A DNA stretch of 5,933 bases from Promethearchaeota archaeon (lineage in GTDB: Archaea; Asgardarchaeota; Lokiarchaeia; Sigynarchaeales; SOKP01): assembly GCA_016839425.1 (NCBI GenBank), contig JAEOUI010000461.1:1-5933 (forward strand), given 5' to 3'. How positions within the stretch are numbered: the first letter of the stretch is position 1; each line of letters begins with the position of its first letter. The position numbers were made by a program, and so were the translations under genes. Below are positions 1-4,861 of this stretch, piece after piece. The notes beneath the pieces were generated by a model. The model was given only the letters and a program-made list of their open reading frames with translations, was not told where the DNA came from and did not search any database.

Positions 1-21
1 ATTCTCAAGGCATCTACACCA

Positions 22-31
22 CTTAAATATT
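22..31 (+). promoter_or_regulatory. TATA-like box of the cysteine-rich protein gene
   Basis: CTTAAATATT lies 33 nt (first base to A of ATG) upstream of the start codon at 55. In archaea transcription starts about 22-27 nt downstream of the TATA centre, which puts the start within a few bases of the ATG and gives a leaderless or nearly leaderless transcript. The 10-mer ACTTAAATAT recurs at 453-462 ahead of the next gene. No Shine-Dalgarno sequence precedes the ATG. The box is called on position and composition only, in AT-rich DNA. Confidence 0.45.
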
Positions 32-54
32 AATAAAAATTATTATAAATTGAT

Positions 55-312
55 ATGAACGAAAAGTCAATCAAGTGTCCTAACTGCAAGCATTACGCTA
101 AAAACTCGTCTTGTGGTCCTTGCGTGGATCAAGGAGCGAAAACAATACAAGCCATAGATTTATCCTTAGGTGCTGAAATTGCAAACCCTGACGAGAAAGA
201 AAACGACTTCAAATATTTTTGTAAAATAATCATGCGCTATCCAGAAGATTTTAATAATGTAGATCCCCACGATTGCAAGTATTACCTTCCTTCCTGTTTG
301 GGTTTTCGTTAA
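55..312 (+). CDS. Small cysteine-rich, probably metal-binding protein of unknown function
   Basis: An 85-residue protein that I do not recognise as a named family. It has seven cysteines: C8 and C11 (CPNC), C20 and C23 (CGPC), then C56, C74 and C81. Two CxxC knuckles eight residues apart resemble a zinc-ribbon or Fe-S cradle. The C-K-aromatic/His-Tyr pattern occurs twice, as CKHY at 11-14 and CKYY at 74-77, so the two halves may be related or bind together. The middle (about 24-52) is acidic and has no cysteine. There is no signal peptide or membrane segment, so it is probably cytoplasmic. The start is the first ATG of the frame, supported by a TATA-like box at 22-31. The gene seems to stand alone, followed by T-tracts and a stem-loop. 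Metal binding is inferred from cysteine spacing. DNA/RNA binding, electron transfer or a structural role are all possible. Confidence 0.72.
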   Translation: MNEKSIKCPNCKHYAKNSSCGPCVDQGAKTIQAIDLSLGAEIANPDEKENDFKYFCKIIMRYPEDFNNVDPHDCKYYLPSCLGFR

Positions 313-329
313 AATCATTGATAATAACC

Positions 330-353
330 TTTTTTTTCAATTTTGTTCTTTTT
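330..353 (+). terminator. T-tract terminator after the cysteine-rich gene
   Basis: A run of eight T (330-337) is followed by a second T-rich block (341-353), starting 18 nt after the TAA stop. Archaeal RNA polymerase terminates on such T-tracts without needing a hairpin. The call rests on composition and position only. Confidence 0.45.
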
Positions 354-367
354 GAATGAGATTCGAT

Positions 368-397
368 AGAAGAAAAGATCGGTCTCTTCTTCTTTTT
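368..397 (+). terminator. Stem-loop followed by a T-tract
   Basis: AGAAGAAAAGA (368-378) pairs with TCTCTTCTTCT (383-393) at 10 of 11 positions around the tetraloop TCGG (379-382). The stem runs directly into TTTT (394-397). This has the layout of a bacterial-type intrinsic terminator and lies behind the T-tracts at 330-353, so it would be a back-up stop or an mRNA 3' end structure. One arm is nearly all purine and the other pyrimidine. The pairing is visible in the sequence and termination is inferred. Confidence 0.5.
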
Positions 398-453
398 AAA
401 TAATTATTAATTTATATAGTAACACGTAAACAATTCAGTTATTGATCCAAAGA

Positions 454-463
454 CTTAAATATC
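454..463 (+). promoter_or_regulatory. Candidate TATA-like box upstream of the first orphan paralogue
   Basis: CTTAAATATC is nearly identical to the box at 22-31. With the same spacing to the transcription start, RNA would begin near 484-487. That leaves a leader of about 55-60 nt containing the inverted repeat 489-510 and a GGTGA motif at 531-535. A weaker alternative box, TTAATATC at 509-516, would give a short leader instead. The two cannot be separated from sequence alone. Confidence 0.35.
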
Positions 464-488
464 ATTCGGCATAATATAATTATGGCAG

Positions 489-510
489 AACATTCTTCGG
501 ATGGAATGTT
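489..510. promoter_or_regulatory. Perfect 7-bp inverted repeat, leader hairpin or operator
   Basis: AACATTC (489-495) and GAATGTT (504-510) are exact reverse complements around an 8-nt spacer. If transcription starts from the 454-463 box, this is a hairpin at the very 5' end of the mRNA. If the TTAATATC box at 509-516 is used, the repeat abuts and slightly overlaps it and would suit a dimeric repressor. No matching repeat was seen ahead of the paralogue at 1096. Confidence 0.35.
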
Positions 511-547
511 AATATCTAGAACAAAATGTTGGTGAATAAAATTGGTC

Positions 548-790
548 GTGTCAAAACAAAAAGAAGAAAATATCCTCTACGAAGGTATTTTTATGAGCTT
601 TGATGGCGAAATAGAGCCTATAATTGATAATCTCTATATCGTTTGTAGTGAAGATATAAATAAATTAGTTGAGACAATATGTAACAACATTAAAACGGAC
701 GGTATTATTGAAATTTACCGTAAACATCATTCTTCTGAAGCATTATTTTACAAGGAAATATGCTTTTACAACGACCTCGAAATAGCATGA
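548..790 (+). CDS. Small acidic orphan protein, first copy of a tandem pair
   Basis: An 80-residue protein of a family I do not recognise. It is about 69% identical (55 of 80 by hand count) to the product of the gene at 1096-1344, with no gaps. Best conserved are ENxLYEGIF near the N-terminus, FDGE, ETICNNIK in the middle, and IEIYRK...SEALFY near the end. Hydrophobic and acidic segments alternate and there are two conserved cysteines, in xxCS and TICNN. There is no signal peptide or transmembrane helix, so a small soluble alpha/beta fold is plausible. The start is debatable. GTG at 548 aligns exactly with the paralogue's ATG and is followed by Ser as there. TTG at 542 would add two residues and lies 6 nt after GGTGA (531-535), a good archaeal Shine-Dalgarno match. 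Conservation between copies supports a translated gene; the function is unknown. Confidence 0.72.
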   Translation: MSKQKEENILYEGIFMSFDGEIEPIIDNLYIVCSEDINKLVETICNNIKTDGIIEIYRKHHSSEALFYKEICFYNDLEIA

Positions 791-850
791 AATATAATTA
801 GAAAAATTTCAATTTATAATTCTTTTTAATTAATCAAGATTTTAGAGATA

Positions 851-1053
851 TTTTTGTTATAATGTATACTTTTTCAATAAAATTGATAGATTAATTTCAA
901 AGTATTATGGAAGATTTATATTTTATAATTATAAAAATAAACAAAGATATAGGAAAATTCAGAAATTATGCTACTATGTTTATATAAACACAATATTTTT
1001 ATATCATCATTTATTAAAACTTTATGAAATATGAATTATGTTCAATCTCTTGA
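851..1053 (+). repeat. Conserved non-coding block, copy 1
   Basis: This block fills most of the 305-nt gap 791-1095, which holds no convincing gene. Positions 911-1050 match 1451-1590 at about 100 of 140 positions without a gap. 851-910 matches more weakly. The best conserved core is 991-1020, with AATATTTTTAT and CATCATTTA shared, and TTCAATC at 1041-1047 is also shared. The core contains the perfect palindrome TGTTTATATAAACA (977-990), which is not kept in copy 2. A 19-codon ATG-to-stop frame at 968-1027 has an equal-length counterpart in copy 2, but its changes show no codon-position bias. A 3' UTR element, a small RNA, or promoter DNA for the following gene are all possible. Confidence 0.65.
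977..990. promoter_or_regulatory. Perfect 14-bp palindrome with TATA-like centre
   Basis: TGTTTATATAAACA is its own reverse complement and contains TTTATATAAA, a good symmetrical TATA-like element. It could be a promoter for the gene at 1096, with a leader of about 90 nt, or a dimer-binding operator. The homologous site in copy 2 (1517-1530) reads TGTTTACATAATAA and has lost the symmetry. Confidence 0.3.
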
Positions 1054-1095
1054 TTAGATCCTATTTGATTCAAATTAATAATAAAAAAAATTAAC

Positions 1096-1344
1096 ATGTC
1101 AGAACAAGAAGAAGAAAATCTGCTTTATGAGGGAATTTTCGTGAGATTTGATGGCGAGTTAGAACCTATTTTTGATGATATTTTCCTCATTTGCAGTAAG
1201 GATATTGATATATTAATAGAGACTATATGTAATAACATTAAAATAGATGGTTTTATTGAAATATATCGAAAATGCCCTTTTTCTGAAGCCCTATTTTATA
1301 GGGAAATAAGTTTTTATAACAATCTTGAAGTAGCTCCTACTTGA
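1096..1344 (+). CDS. Small acidic orphan protein, second copy of a tandem pair
   Basis: An 82-residue paralogue of the product at 548-790, about 69% identical, with two extra residues (Pro-Thr) at the C-terminus. It keeps the LLYEGIF, FDGE, ETICNNIK, IEIYRK and SEALFY blocks and both shared cysteines. Substitutions between copies are mostly conservative (Ile/Leu/Val, Asp/Asn, Lys/Arg, Tyr/Phe) and many codons differ only at the third position (tac/tat, gac/gat, ctc/ctt). That is the pattern of two genes both held under protein-level selection rather than one copy decaying. The start is ATG with an A-rich upstream region and no Shine-Dalgarno sequence. T-tracts follow the stop. The function is unknown and no membrane or secretion signal is seen. 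Confidence 0.75.
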   Translation: MSEQEEENLLYEGIFVRFDGELEPIFDDIFLICSKDIDILIETICNNIKIDGFIEIYRKCPFSEALFYREISFYNNLEVAPT

Positions 1345-1351
1345 TTTGGAT

Positions 1352-1374
1352 CTTTTTCTTTTTCCAGAATTTTT
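1352..1374 (+). terminator. T-tract terminator after the second orphan gene
   Basis: Three T-runs (1352-1356, 1358-1363, 1370-1374) begin 8 nt after the TGA stop, fitting archaeal T-tract termination. If termination is efficient here, the conserved block at 1391-1593 would not be part of this gene's mRNA. Confidence 0.4.
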
Positions 1375-1390
1375 CTTGACAAATACGATT

Positions 1391-1593
1391 CTTTTTGTAT
1401 ATATGTATGAATTTATTGAAAAACGATGAAATCTTTTCAATAGCGCTTAAAAAATTTATATGTGATCCATTGAAAATTAAACAAAATTACAGGATATCAC
1501 GGAATTAATGCACGGATGTTTACATAATAATAATATTTTTATTCCATCATTTACTAAAATAATATAAAAAATGAACTAATTTCAATCGTTTGA
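1391..1593 (+). repeat. Conserved non-coding block, copy 2
   Basis: This block accounts for most of the 325-nt gap 1345-1669. It is ungapped against 911-1050 over 1451-1590 (about 71% identity by hand count), with a weaker match over 1391-1450. The core 1531-1560 is best conserved. The remaining 1594-1669 has promoter-like DNA of the metallolyase gene and an 11-mer AAAGATATAGG (1601-1611) that also occurs at 943-953. No RNA gene is recognisable. Confidence 0.65.
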
Positions 1594-1620
1594 AAAAACG
1601 AAAGATATAGGCAATTATAC

Positions 1621-1648
1621 ACTATTTAATATAGCAATACTATTTAAT
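1621..1648 (+). promoter_or_regulatory. Direct repeat ACTATTTAAT with TATA-like boxes, metallolyase promoter
   Basis: ACTATTTAAT occurs at 1621-1630 and again at 1639-1648, an 18-nt period. The second copy puts TATTTAAT 29 nt (first base to A) before ATG 1670, the same spacing as in the Lrp gene at 4862, implying a leaderless message. The first copy would start RNA near 1650 and include AAGGA (1654-1658) in a short leader. Two alternative promoters are possible. Confidence 0.4.
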
Positions 1649-1669
1649 GTAAAAAGGATCTTGAATAAT

Positions 1670-3001
1670 ATGGACAAAAAGATTAGAATAATTGATGTTA
1701 CAAATCGGGATGGAGTCCAAACAAGCCGATTAGGCCTGGCAAAACTCGAAAAAACGGTTTTAAATATATTACTCAATAAGCTAGGTGTGTATCAATGCGA
1801 GTTTGGTTTTCCCACAACCCATCACGAAACAAATTACATCAATGCAAATTTAGAGCTAGCTCGCATGGGTGTCCTAAAACCAATGATCTTGGAAGGCTGG
1901 ATAAGAGCCATAGAAGAAGATGTAGAAAAAGCCGTAGAATTAACGAGGGTTGAACACTTGAACTTGTCGATTTCTACTTCCGACCAGATGATACAGGGCA
2001 AGTTTCAAGGAAGAAAAAACAAGGATGATGTCATTAAAGACATGGTAAAAGCCGTGACACGAGCTCGAGATTTAGGGATAAAAACAATCGGAGTGAACGC
2101 AGAAGATGCATCCCGAACGGATATGGACTATTTAATTAAATTCAGTCTAGCAGCTAAAAAGGCTGGTGCCGACAGGATCAGGTATTGTGATACATTAGGA
2201 TACGAGACGCCATTTCGCATACATTTCAGGCTAAAGGATTTAGCAAAGGCCATTGACATGCCAATCGAGCTACATTGCCATAACGACCTTGGAATGGCAG
2301 TGGCAAATAGCATAATGGGCGCCAAAGGTGTTATAGAAGAAGGTCAAGATGCATATATTAATACTACCGTGAATAGCATGGGTGAACGTGCGGGTAATTG
2401 CGATTTAGTAAGTACGATTTTAGCAATGCGATATGGTGCTGAAATCGAAGAATTGGGAATGGGGGATCCAAATATAAAACTTGACAAAGCCTGGCAAATT
2501 GCCATGTACGCCTCTCACGCGTTTGGCGTTCCTATTCCAATAAATCAACCAGGGGTCGGAGATAATGCCTTTGCTCACGAATCGGGCATCCACGCAGATG
2601 GTGTCTTGAAACATCGAGAAAATTACGAACTATACGATTACAAGGTTTTAGGTAGGGGTGAAAAGATTCTTGTTGAAACAGGCAGGCTCATCACGACTGG
2701 AGAATATTCAGGAATCTCTAGCTTCCATCACGTGTTTAGAAACTTCAACTTGACCTTCAAAAATGACGAAGAAGCTCGTCAAATTCTCGAACTAATACGC
2801 TACGCAAATGTTCATAAACAACGCCCACTCGTGAAGGAGGAATTCATATTCATCGCTAAATATCCAAAAATTGCTGAGTTATTACTTACAATGGTTCCAC
2901 CAAAAATCACCATTTTCAAACCCTTGATAATAAAAGACGATAACGGTAATGAACTCAACGACGATCAAGAACAAGAAAAAGAAAGCCTAATTGTAAACTA
3001 A
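1670..3001 (+). CDS. DRE-TIM metallolyase, probable Re-citrate synthase / homocitrate synthase-like
   Basis: A 443-residue enzyme of the isopropylmalate/homocitrate synthase superfamily, which condenses acetyl-CoA with a 2-oxo acid in a divalent-metal TIM barrel. Numbered from ATG 1670: catalytic R13-D14 in DVTNRDGVQTS (the 'DRE' arginine and aspartate), E44 in CEFGFP, metal-binding H202 and H204 in HCHND, GERAGN at 238-243, and HESGIHADG at 303-311. The barrel covers roughly 1-265. An intermediate helical region follows to about 410 and a short acidic tail ends the protein. It is too short for the leucine-feedback domain of a full LeuA. From memory, blocks such as TNRDGVQTSR, HETNYINANLELA and INQPGVG resemble Re-citrate synthases of anaerobes such as Clostridium kluyveri, so oxaloacetate is the likeliest acceptor. 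Homocitrate synthase is the main alternative. TTG 1661 would add three residues; ATG 1670 fits the TATA spacing better. It is transcribed alone and converges with glnA. Confidence 0.88.
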   Translation: MDKKIRIIDVTNRDGVQTSRLGLAKLEKTVLNILLNKLGVYQCEFGFPTTHHETNYINANLELARMGVLKPMILEGWIRAIEEDVEKAVELTRVEHLNLSISTSDQMIQGKFQGRKNKDDVIKDMVKAVTRARDLGIKTIGVNAEDASRTDMDYLIKFSLAAKKAGADRIRYCDTLGYETPFRIHFRLKDLAKAIDMPIELHCHNDLGMAVANSIMGAKGVIEEGQDAYINTTVNSMGERAGNCDLVSTILAMRYGAEIEELGMGDPNIKLDKAWQIAMYASHAFGVPIPINQPGVGDNAFAHESGIHADGVLKHRENYELYDYKVLGRGEKILVETGRLITTGEYSGISSFHHVFRNFNLTFKNDEEARQILELIRYANVHKQRPLVKEEFIFIAKYPKIAELLLTMVPPKITIFKPLIIKDDNGNELNDDQEQEKESLIVN

Positions 3002-3012
3002 TTTCGCTCTTC

Positions 3013-3026
3013 TTTTTTAAATTTTT
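3013..3026 (+). terminator. T-tract terminator of the metallolyase gene
   Basis: T-runs at 3013-3018 and 3022-3026 follow the TAA stop by 11 nt. The rest of the 260-nt convergent gap (3002-3261) is very AT-rich, with only a weak inverted repeat (TTTTAATC at 3066-3073 against GATTAAAA at 3091-3098). I see no gene in it. Confidence 0.45.
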
Positions 3027-3232
3027 ATACTTTTAGTTAACCTATTTTACAATTAAGATAAAATTTTTTAATCTATTAATTTCAATATTGGATTAAAATT
3101 TGGAATTAATTTTCTAAAAAATAACTTAAGAATATCAAATAAGATTGAATTATGAGATCGAAAATAAAATATTTCCAAGTTTGGTTCAAATATTATTAAG
3201 CCTTCGATATAAGAATTAAATAATGAAAGATT

Positions 3233-3249
3233 AAAAATAAAAAAGAAAA
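3233..3249 (-). terminator. T-tract terminator of glnA
   Basis: Read on the minus strand, this A-rich stretch gives TTTT-C-TTTTTT-A-TTTTT, beginning 12 nt after the glnA stop codon. It fits archaeal T-tract termination and separates glnA from the convergent metallolyase gene. Confidence 0.45.
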
Positions 3250-3261
3250 TAGTAAAGAGTT

Positions 3262-4614
3262 TTATAGCCTCGTAATGTACCTATCACGTTCCCATTGAGA
3301 CACATTGATGCGATAAGCGTCAAATTCCTCGAGCTTGGCGTAGTAATAGTTTTTAAAGGTTTCTTCTCCAAAAACTTCTTTCATAAAGGCCGACTCTTTG
3401 TATTCTGCTAATGCTTGTCTCAAACTTCCGGGCAAGGCGTTAATTCCCGCTTTTTCCAAGTCCTTGGTCGAAAAGTGGTACACATTTTTATCCGTAGGTT
3501 CCACAATTTCCGTATCACTGGATAAAACACCCTCTAAACCTGCCGACAAGAGCACGGCAAACTGCAGGTATGGATTACCGGCAGGGTCAGGGCATCGAAT
3601 CTCGTTGCGAGCGGCATTAGGTCTGCCGTGGAAATCGGGAACTCTTATCAACGGACTTCGGTTCCTGAAACCCCATGCGATGTAAACAGGAGCCTCATAA
3701 CCAGGAACAAGCCTTTTATAAGAGTTTGGCCAACTACTCAAGACGCAACACATAGCCTTAGCGTGTTTTAATTGTCCTGAGATCCATTTTTTCATGGTAA
3801 CCGAAATGTTGGCCTCGTCATTCTCATCGTAAAATGTGTTTTTCCCGTCTTTCCAGAGGCTCTGATGGACATGCATGCCTGAGCCGTTAATTCCCGGGAA
3901 TGGTTTGGGCATGAAAGTAGCCGTCATGCTGTTTTGGGCGGCAACTGTCTTGATAATGGTTTTAATAGAGATAGTATTATCGGCAGAATCCACGGCTTTA
4001 CCATATTTGAAATCGACTTCGTGTTGTCCGAAAGCGACTTCGTGGTGTAACGCTTCGATTTCAATACCCATGGCGTCGCAATATTCTGCGATGGTGTATC
4101 TCATTTTTTCGTTAATGTCATAAGGATCGTAATCAAAATATCCTCTCAAGTCAGATGGCTTAAAAGCTTCTTTAGTGTCCTTATCTAAAATGAAAAACTC
4201 CATCTCGGGCGCACAATAGAACATAAAACCGTTATCTTCTGCTTTTTTTACAGCTTTCTGAAGGATATATCGTGGATCACCCTCATATCTATTGCCATCA
4301 GGTTTGTAGATATCACATATGAATCGAGCTACTTTATTGTTTTTCCTCCAAGGGAGCAAGTAAAATGTGCTTGGATCGGGGAGTGCGACTTTATCGCTTT
4401 CTTCAATCGCACCATATCCCGTGATGCTCGAACCGTCAAAATTCTCGCCTTCCTCGAGAAAATCTTCAATTCTTTTAGCGTTGATTTCAAAGGATTTGAT
4501 AATTCCGTGAATATCGGTAAATTGTAAATAGATGAACTTGATGTCTTCTTTATTTACCGTGTTGATGACTTTCTCGCACAGTTCTTTTCTTTTTGGATCT
4601 GTTTTTTCAATCAT
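3262..4614 (-). CDS. glnA: Glutamine synthetase, class I
   Basis: A 450-residue cytoplasmic enzyme forming glutamine from glutamate, ammonia and ATP, normally a dodecamer. The N-terminal beta-grasp domain covers about 20-110 and carries FDGSS at 59-63 (D60 is the ammonium-site aspartate). The catalytic domain follows. The metal and substrate ligands can all be assigned: E137 and E139 (APEMEFF), E192 (HHEVA), E199 (GQHEVDF), H248 (GSGMHVH), flap E307 (PGYEAP), R317 and R319 (RNRSP), E338 and R340 (RNEIRCPDPAGNP). The length fits the shorter I-alpha type. Tyr378 lies where adenylylated enzymes have NLYxLPPEE, but that context is absent, so control by adenylylation is unlikely. Two oddities are Ala69, where I-alpha enzymes have the feedback arginine, and Phe195, where Pro is usual in HEVAPGQHE. 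ATG 4614 is the only sensible start. The gene diverges from the Lrp-type regulator. Confidence 0.96.
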   Translation of the reverse strand: MIEKTDPKRKELCEKVINTVNKEDIKFIYLQFTDIHGIIKSFEINAKRIEDFLEEGENFDGSSITGYGAIEESDKVALPDPSTFYLLPWRKNNKVARFICDIYKPDGNRYEGDPRYILQKAVKKAEDNGFMFYCAPEMEFFILDKDTKEAFKPSDLRGYFDYDPYDINEKMRYTIAEYCDAMGIEIEALHHEVAFGQHEVDFKYGKAVDSADNTISIKTIIKTVAAQNSMTATFMPKPFPGINGSGMHVHQSLWKDGKNTFYDENDEANISVTMKKWISGQLKHAKAMCCVLSSWPNSYKRLVPGYEAPVYIAWGFRNRSPLIRVPDFHGRPNAARNEIRCPDPAGNPYLQFAVLLSAGLEGVLSSDTEIVEPTDKNVYHFSTKDLEKAGINALPGSLRQALAEYKESAFMKEVFGEETFKNYYYAKLEEFDAYRINVSQWERDRYITRL

Positions 4615-4657
4615 TTTTTATCAATAACATGATATACATAAATTATTATATTCAGAT

Positions 4658-4668
4658 AGTGCACCACT
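4658..4668. promoter_or_regulatory. Inverted repeat in the glnA promoter, candidate operator
   Basis: AGTG-CAC-CACT is an 11-bp inverted repeat with 4-bp arms. It lies next to the minus-strand TATA-like box, between it and the predicted start of transcription, where a bound repressor would block RNA polymerase. AGTGCA recurs at 4731-4736 in the same divergent region. The arms are short, so chance is not excluded. It does not match the GGAA-N6-TTCC site of the archaeal nitrogen repressor NrpR. Confidence 0.3.
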
Positions 4669-4669
4669 C

Positions 4670-4677
4670 TTTATAAG
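4670..4677 (-). promoter_or_regulatory. TATA-like box of glnA
   Basis: The minus strand reads ACTTATAAAG across this site. Transcription would start near 4647, leaving a leader of about 30 nt before ATG 4614. No Shine-Dalgarno sequence precedes the ATG. It is the best TATA match on this strand in the divergent region. Confidence 0.45.
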
Positions 4678-4831
4678 TCTTGTCATATATGTTCACAGAA
4701 TCACGGCTAACCCATACTTATGAGATACTTTAGTGCAGAAACAATGAACGATCGACCACTATTCCCCAACAGAAACACTAAATCATAAACGTTTTTTTAA
4801 TTATTATGGCGAAGAATAATCAAATGCATGA

Positions 4832-4839
4832 TTTAAATA
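4832..4839 (+). promoter_or_regulatory. TATA-like box of the Lrp-type regulator
   Basis: TTTAAATA lies 30 nt (first base to A of ATG) before the start at 4862, so transcription is predicted to begin at or next to the start codon, giving a leaderless message. Just upstream, ATTAT (4803-4807) and ATAAT (4816-4820) form a weak AT-rich inverted repeat that could be an autoregulatory site. Confidence 0.5.
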
Positions 4840-4861
4840 GGAATCGCTATTACTATTATGT

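Larger units (their letters stand above)
548..1053 (+). repeat. Tandem duplication unit, copy 1 (gene plus 3' non-coding block)
   Basis: This segment is homologous to 1096-1593. The coding parts align at an offset of 548 with about 76% nucleotide identity (58 differences in 240 by hand count). The 3' blocks align at an offset of 540. Between gene end and block (about 791-850) the copies have diverged and carry small indels. Beyond 1053 similarity stops, 43 nt short of the next start codon. Confidence 0.75.
1096..1593 (+). repeat. Tandem duplication unit, copy 2 (gene plus 3' non-coding block)
   Basis: Second copy of the unit at 548-1053: the gene at 1096-1344 followed by the non-coding block 1391-1593. 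The order and spacing of gene and block are kept, so the whole segment was duplicated in tandem. Similarity ends at about 1593, 77 nt before the next start codon. Confidence 0.75.

Noticed and set aside
548..1593. Insertion sequence or transposon
   Set aside because: No transposase and no terminal inverted repeats or target-site duplications are visible around the duplicated unit.
943..1611. Repeated 11-mer AAAGATATAGG at 943-953 and 1601-1611
   Set aside because: It is not in register with the duplicated block and is short and AT-rich, so chance is plausible.
791..1660. CRISPR array, tRNA or C/D-box RNA in the long gaps
   Set aside because: There are only two copies of one long diverged repeat, no short regular repeats with spacers, no cloverleaf, and no paired C and D boxes that I could find.
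2128..2614. Minus-strand open frames inside the metallolyase gene (2128-2325 and 2420-2614)
   Set aside because: They lie fully antisense to a strongly conserved enzyme, resemble no family, and have no promoter-like DNA of their own.
3066..3098. Inverted repeat TTTTAATC / GATTAAAA in the convergent gap
   Set aside because: Eight AT-rich base pairs around a 17-nt loop are expected by chance in DNA of this composition.
3398..4123. Plus-strand open frames inside glnA (3398-3685 and 3875-4123)
   Set aside because: They are antisense to the conserved catalytic domain of glutamine synthetase and are explained by its codon use.
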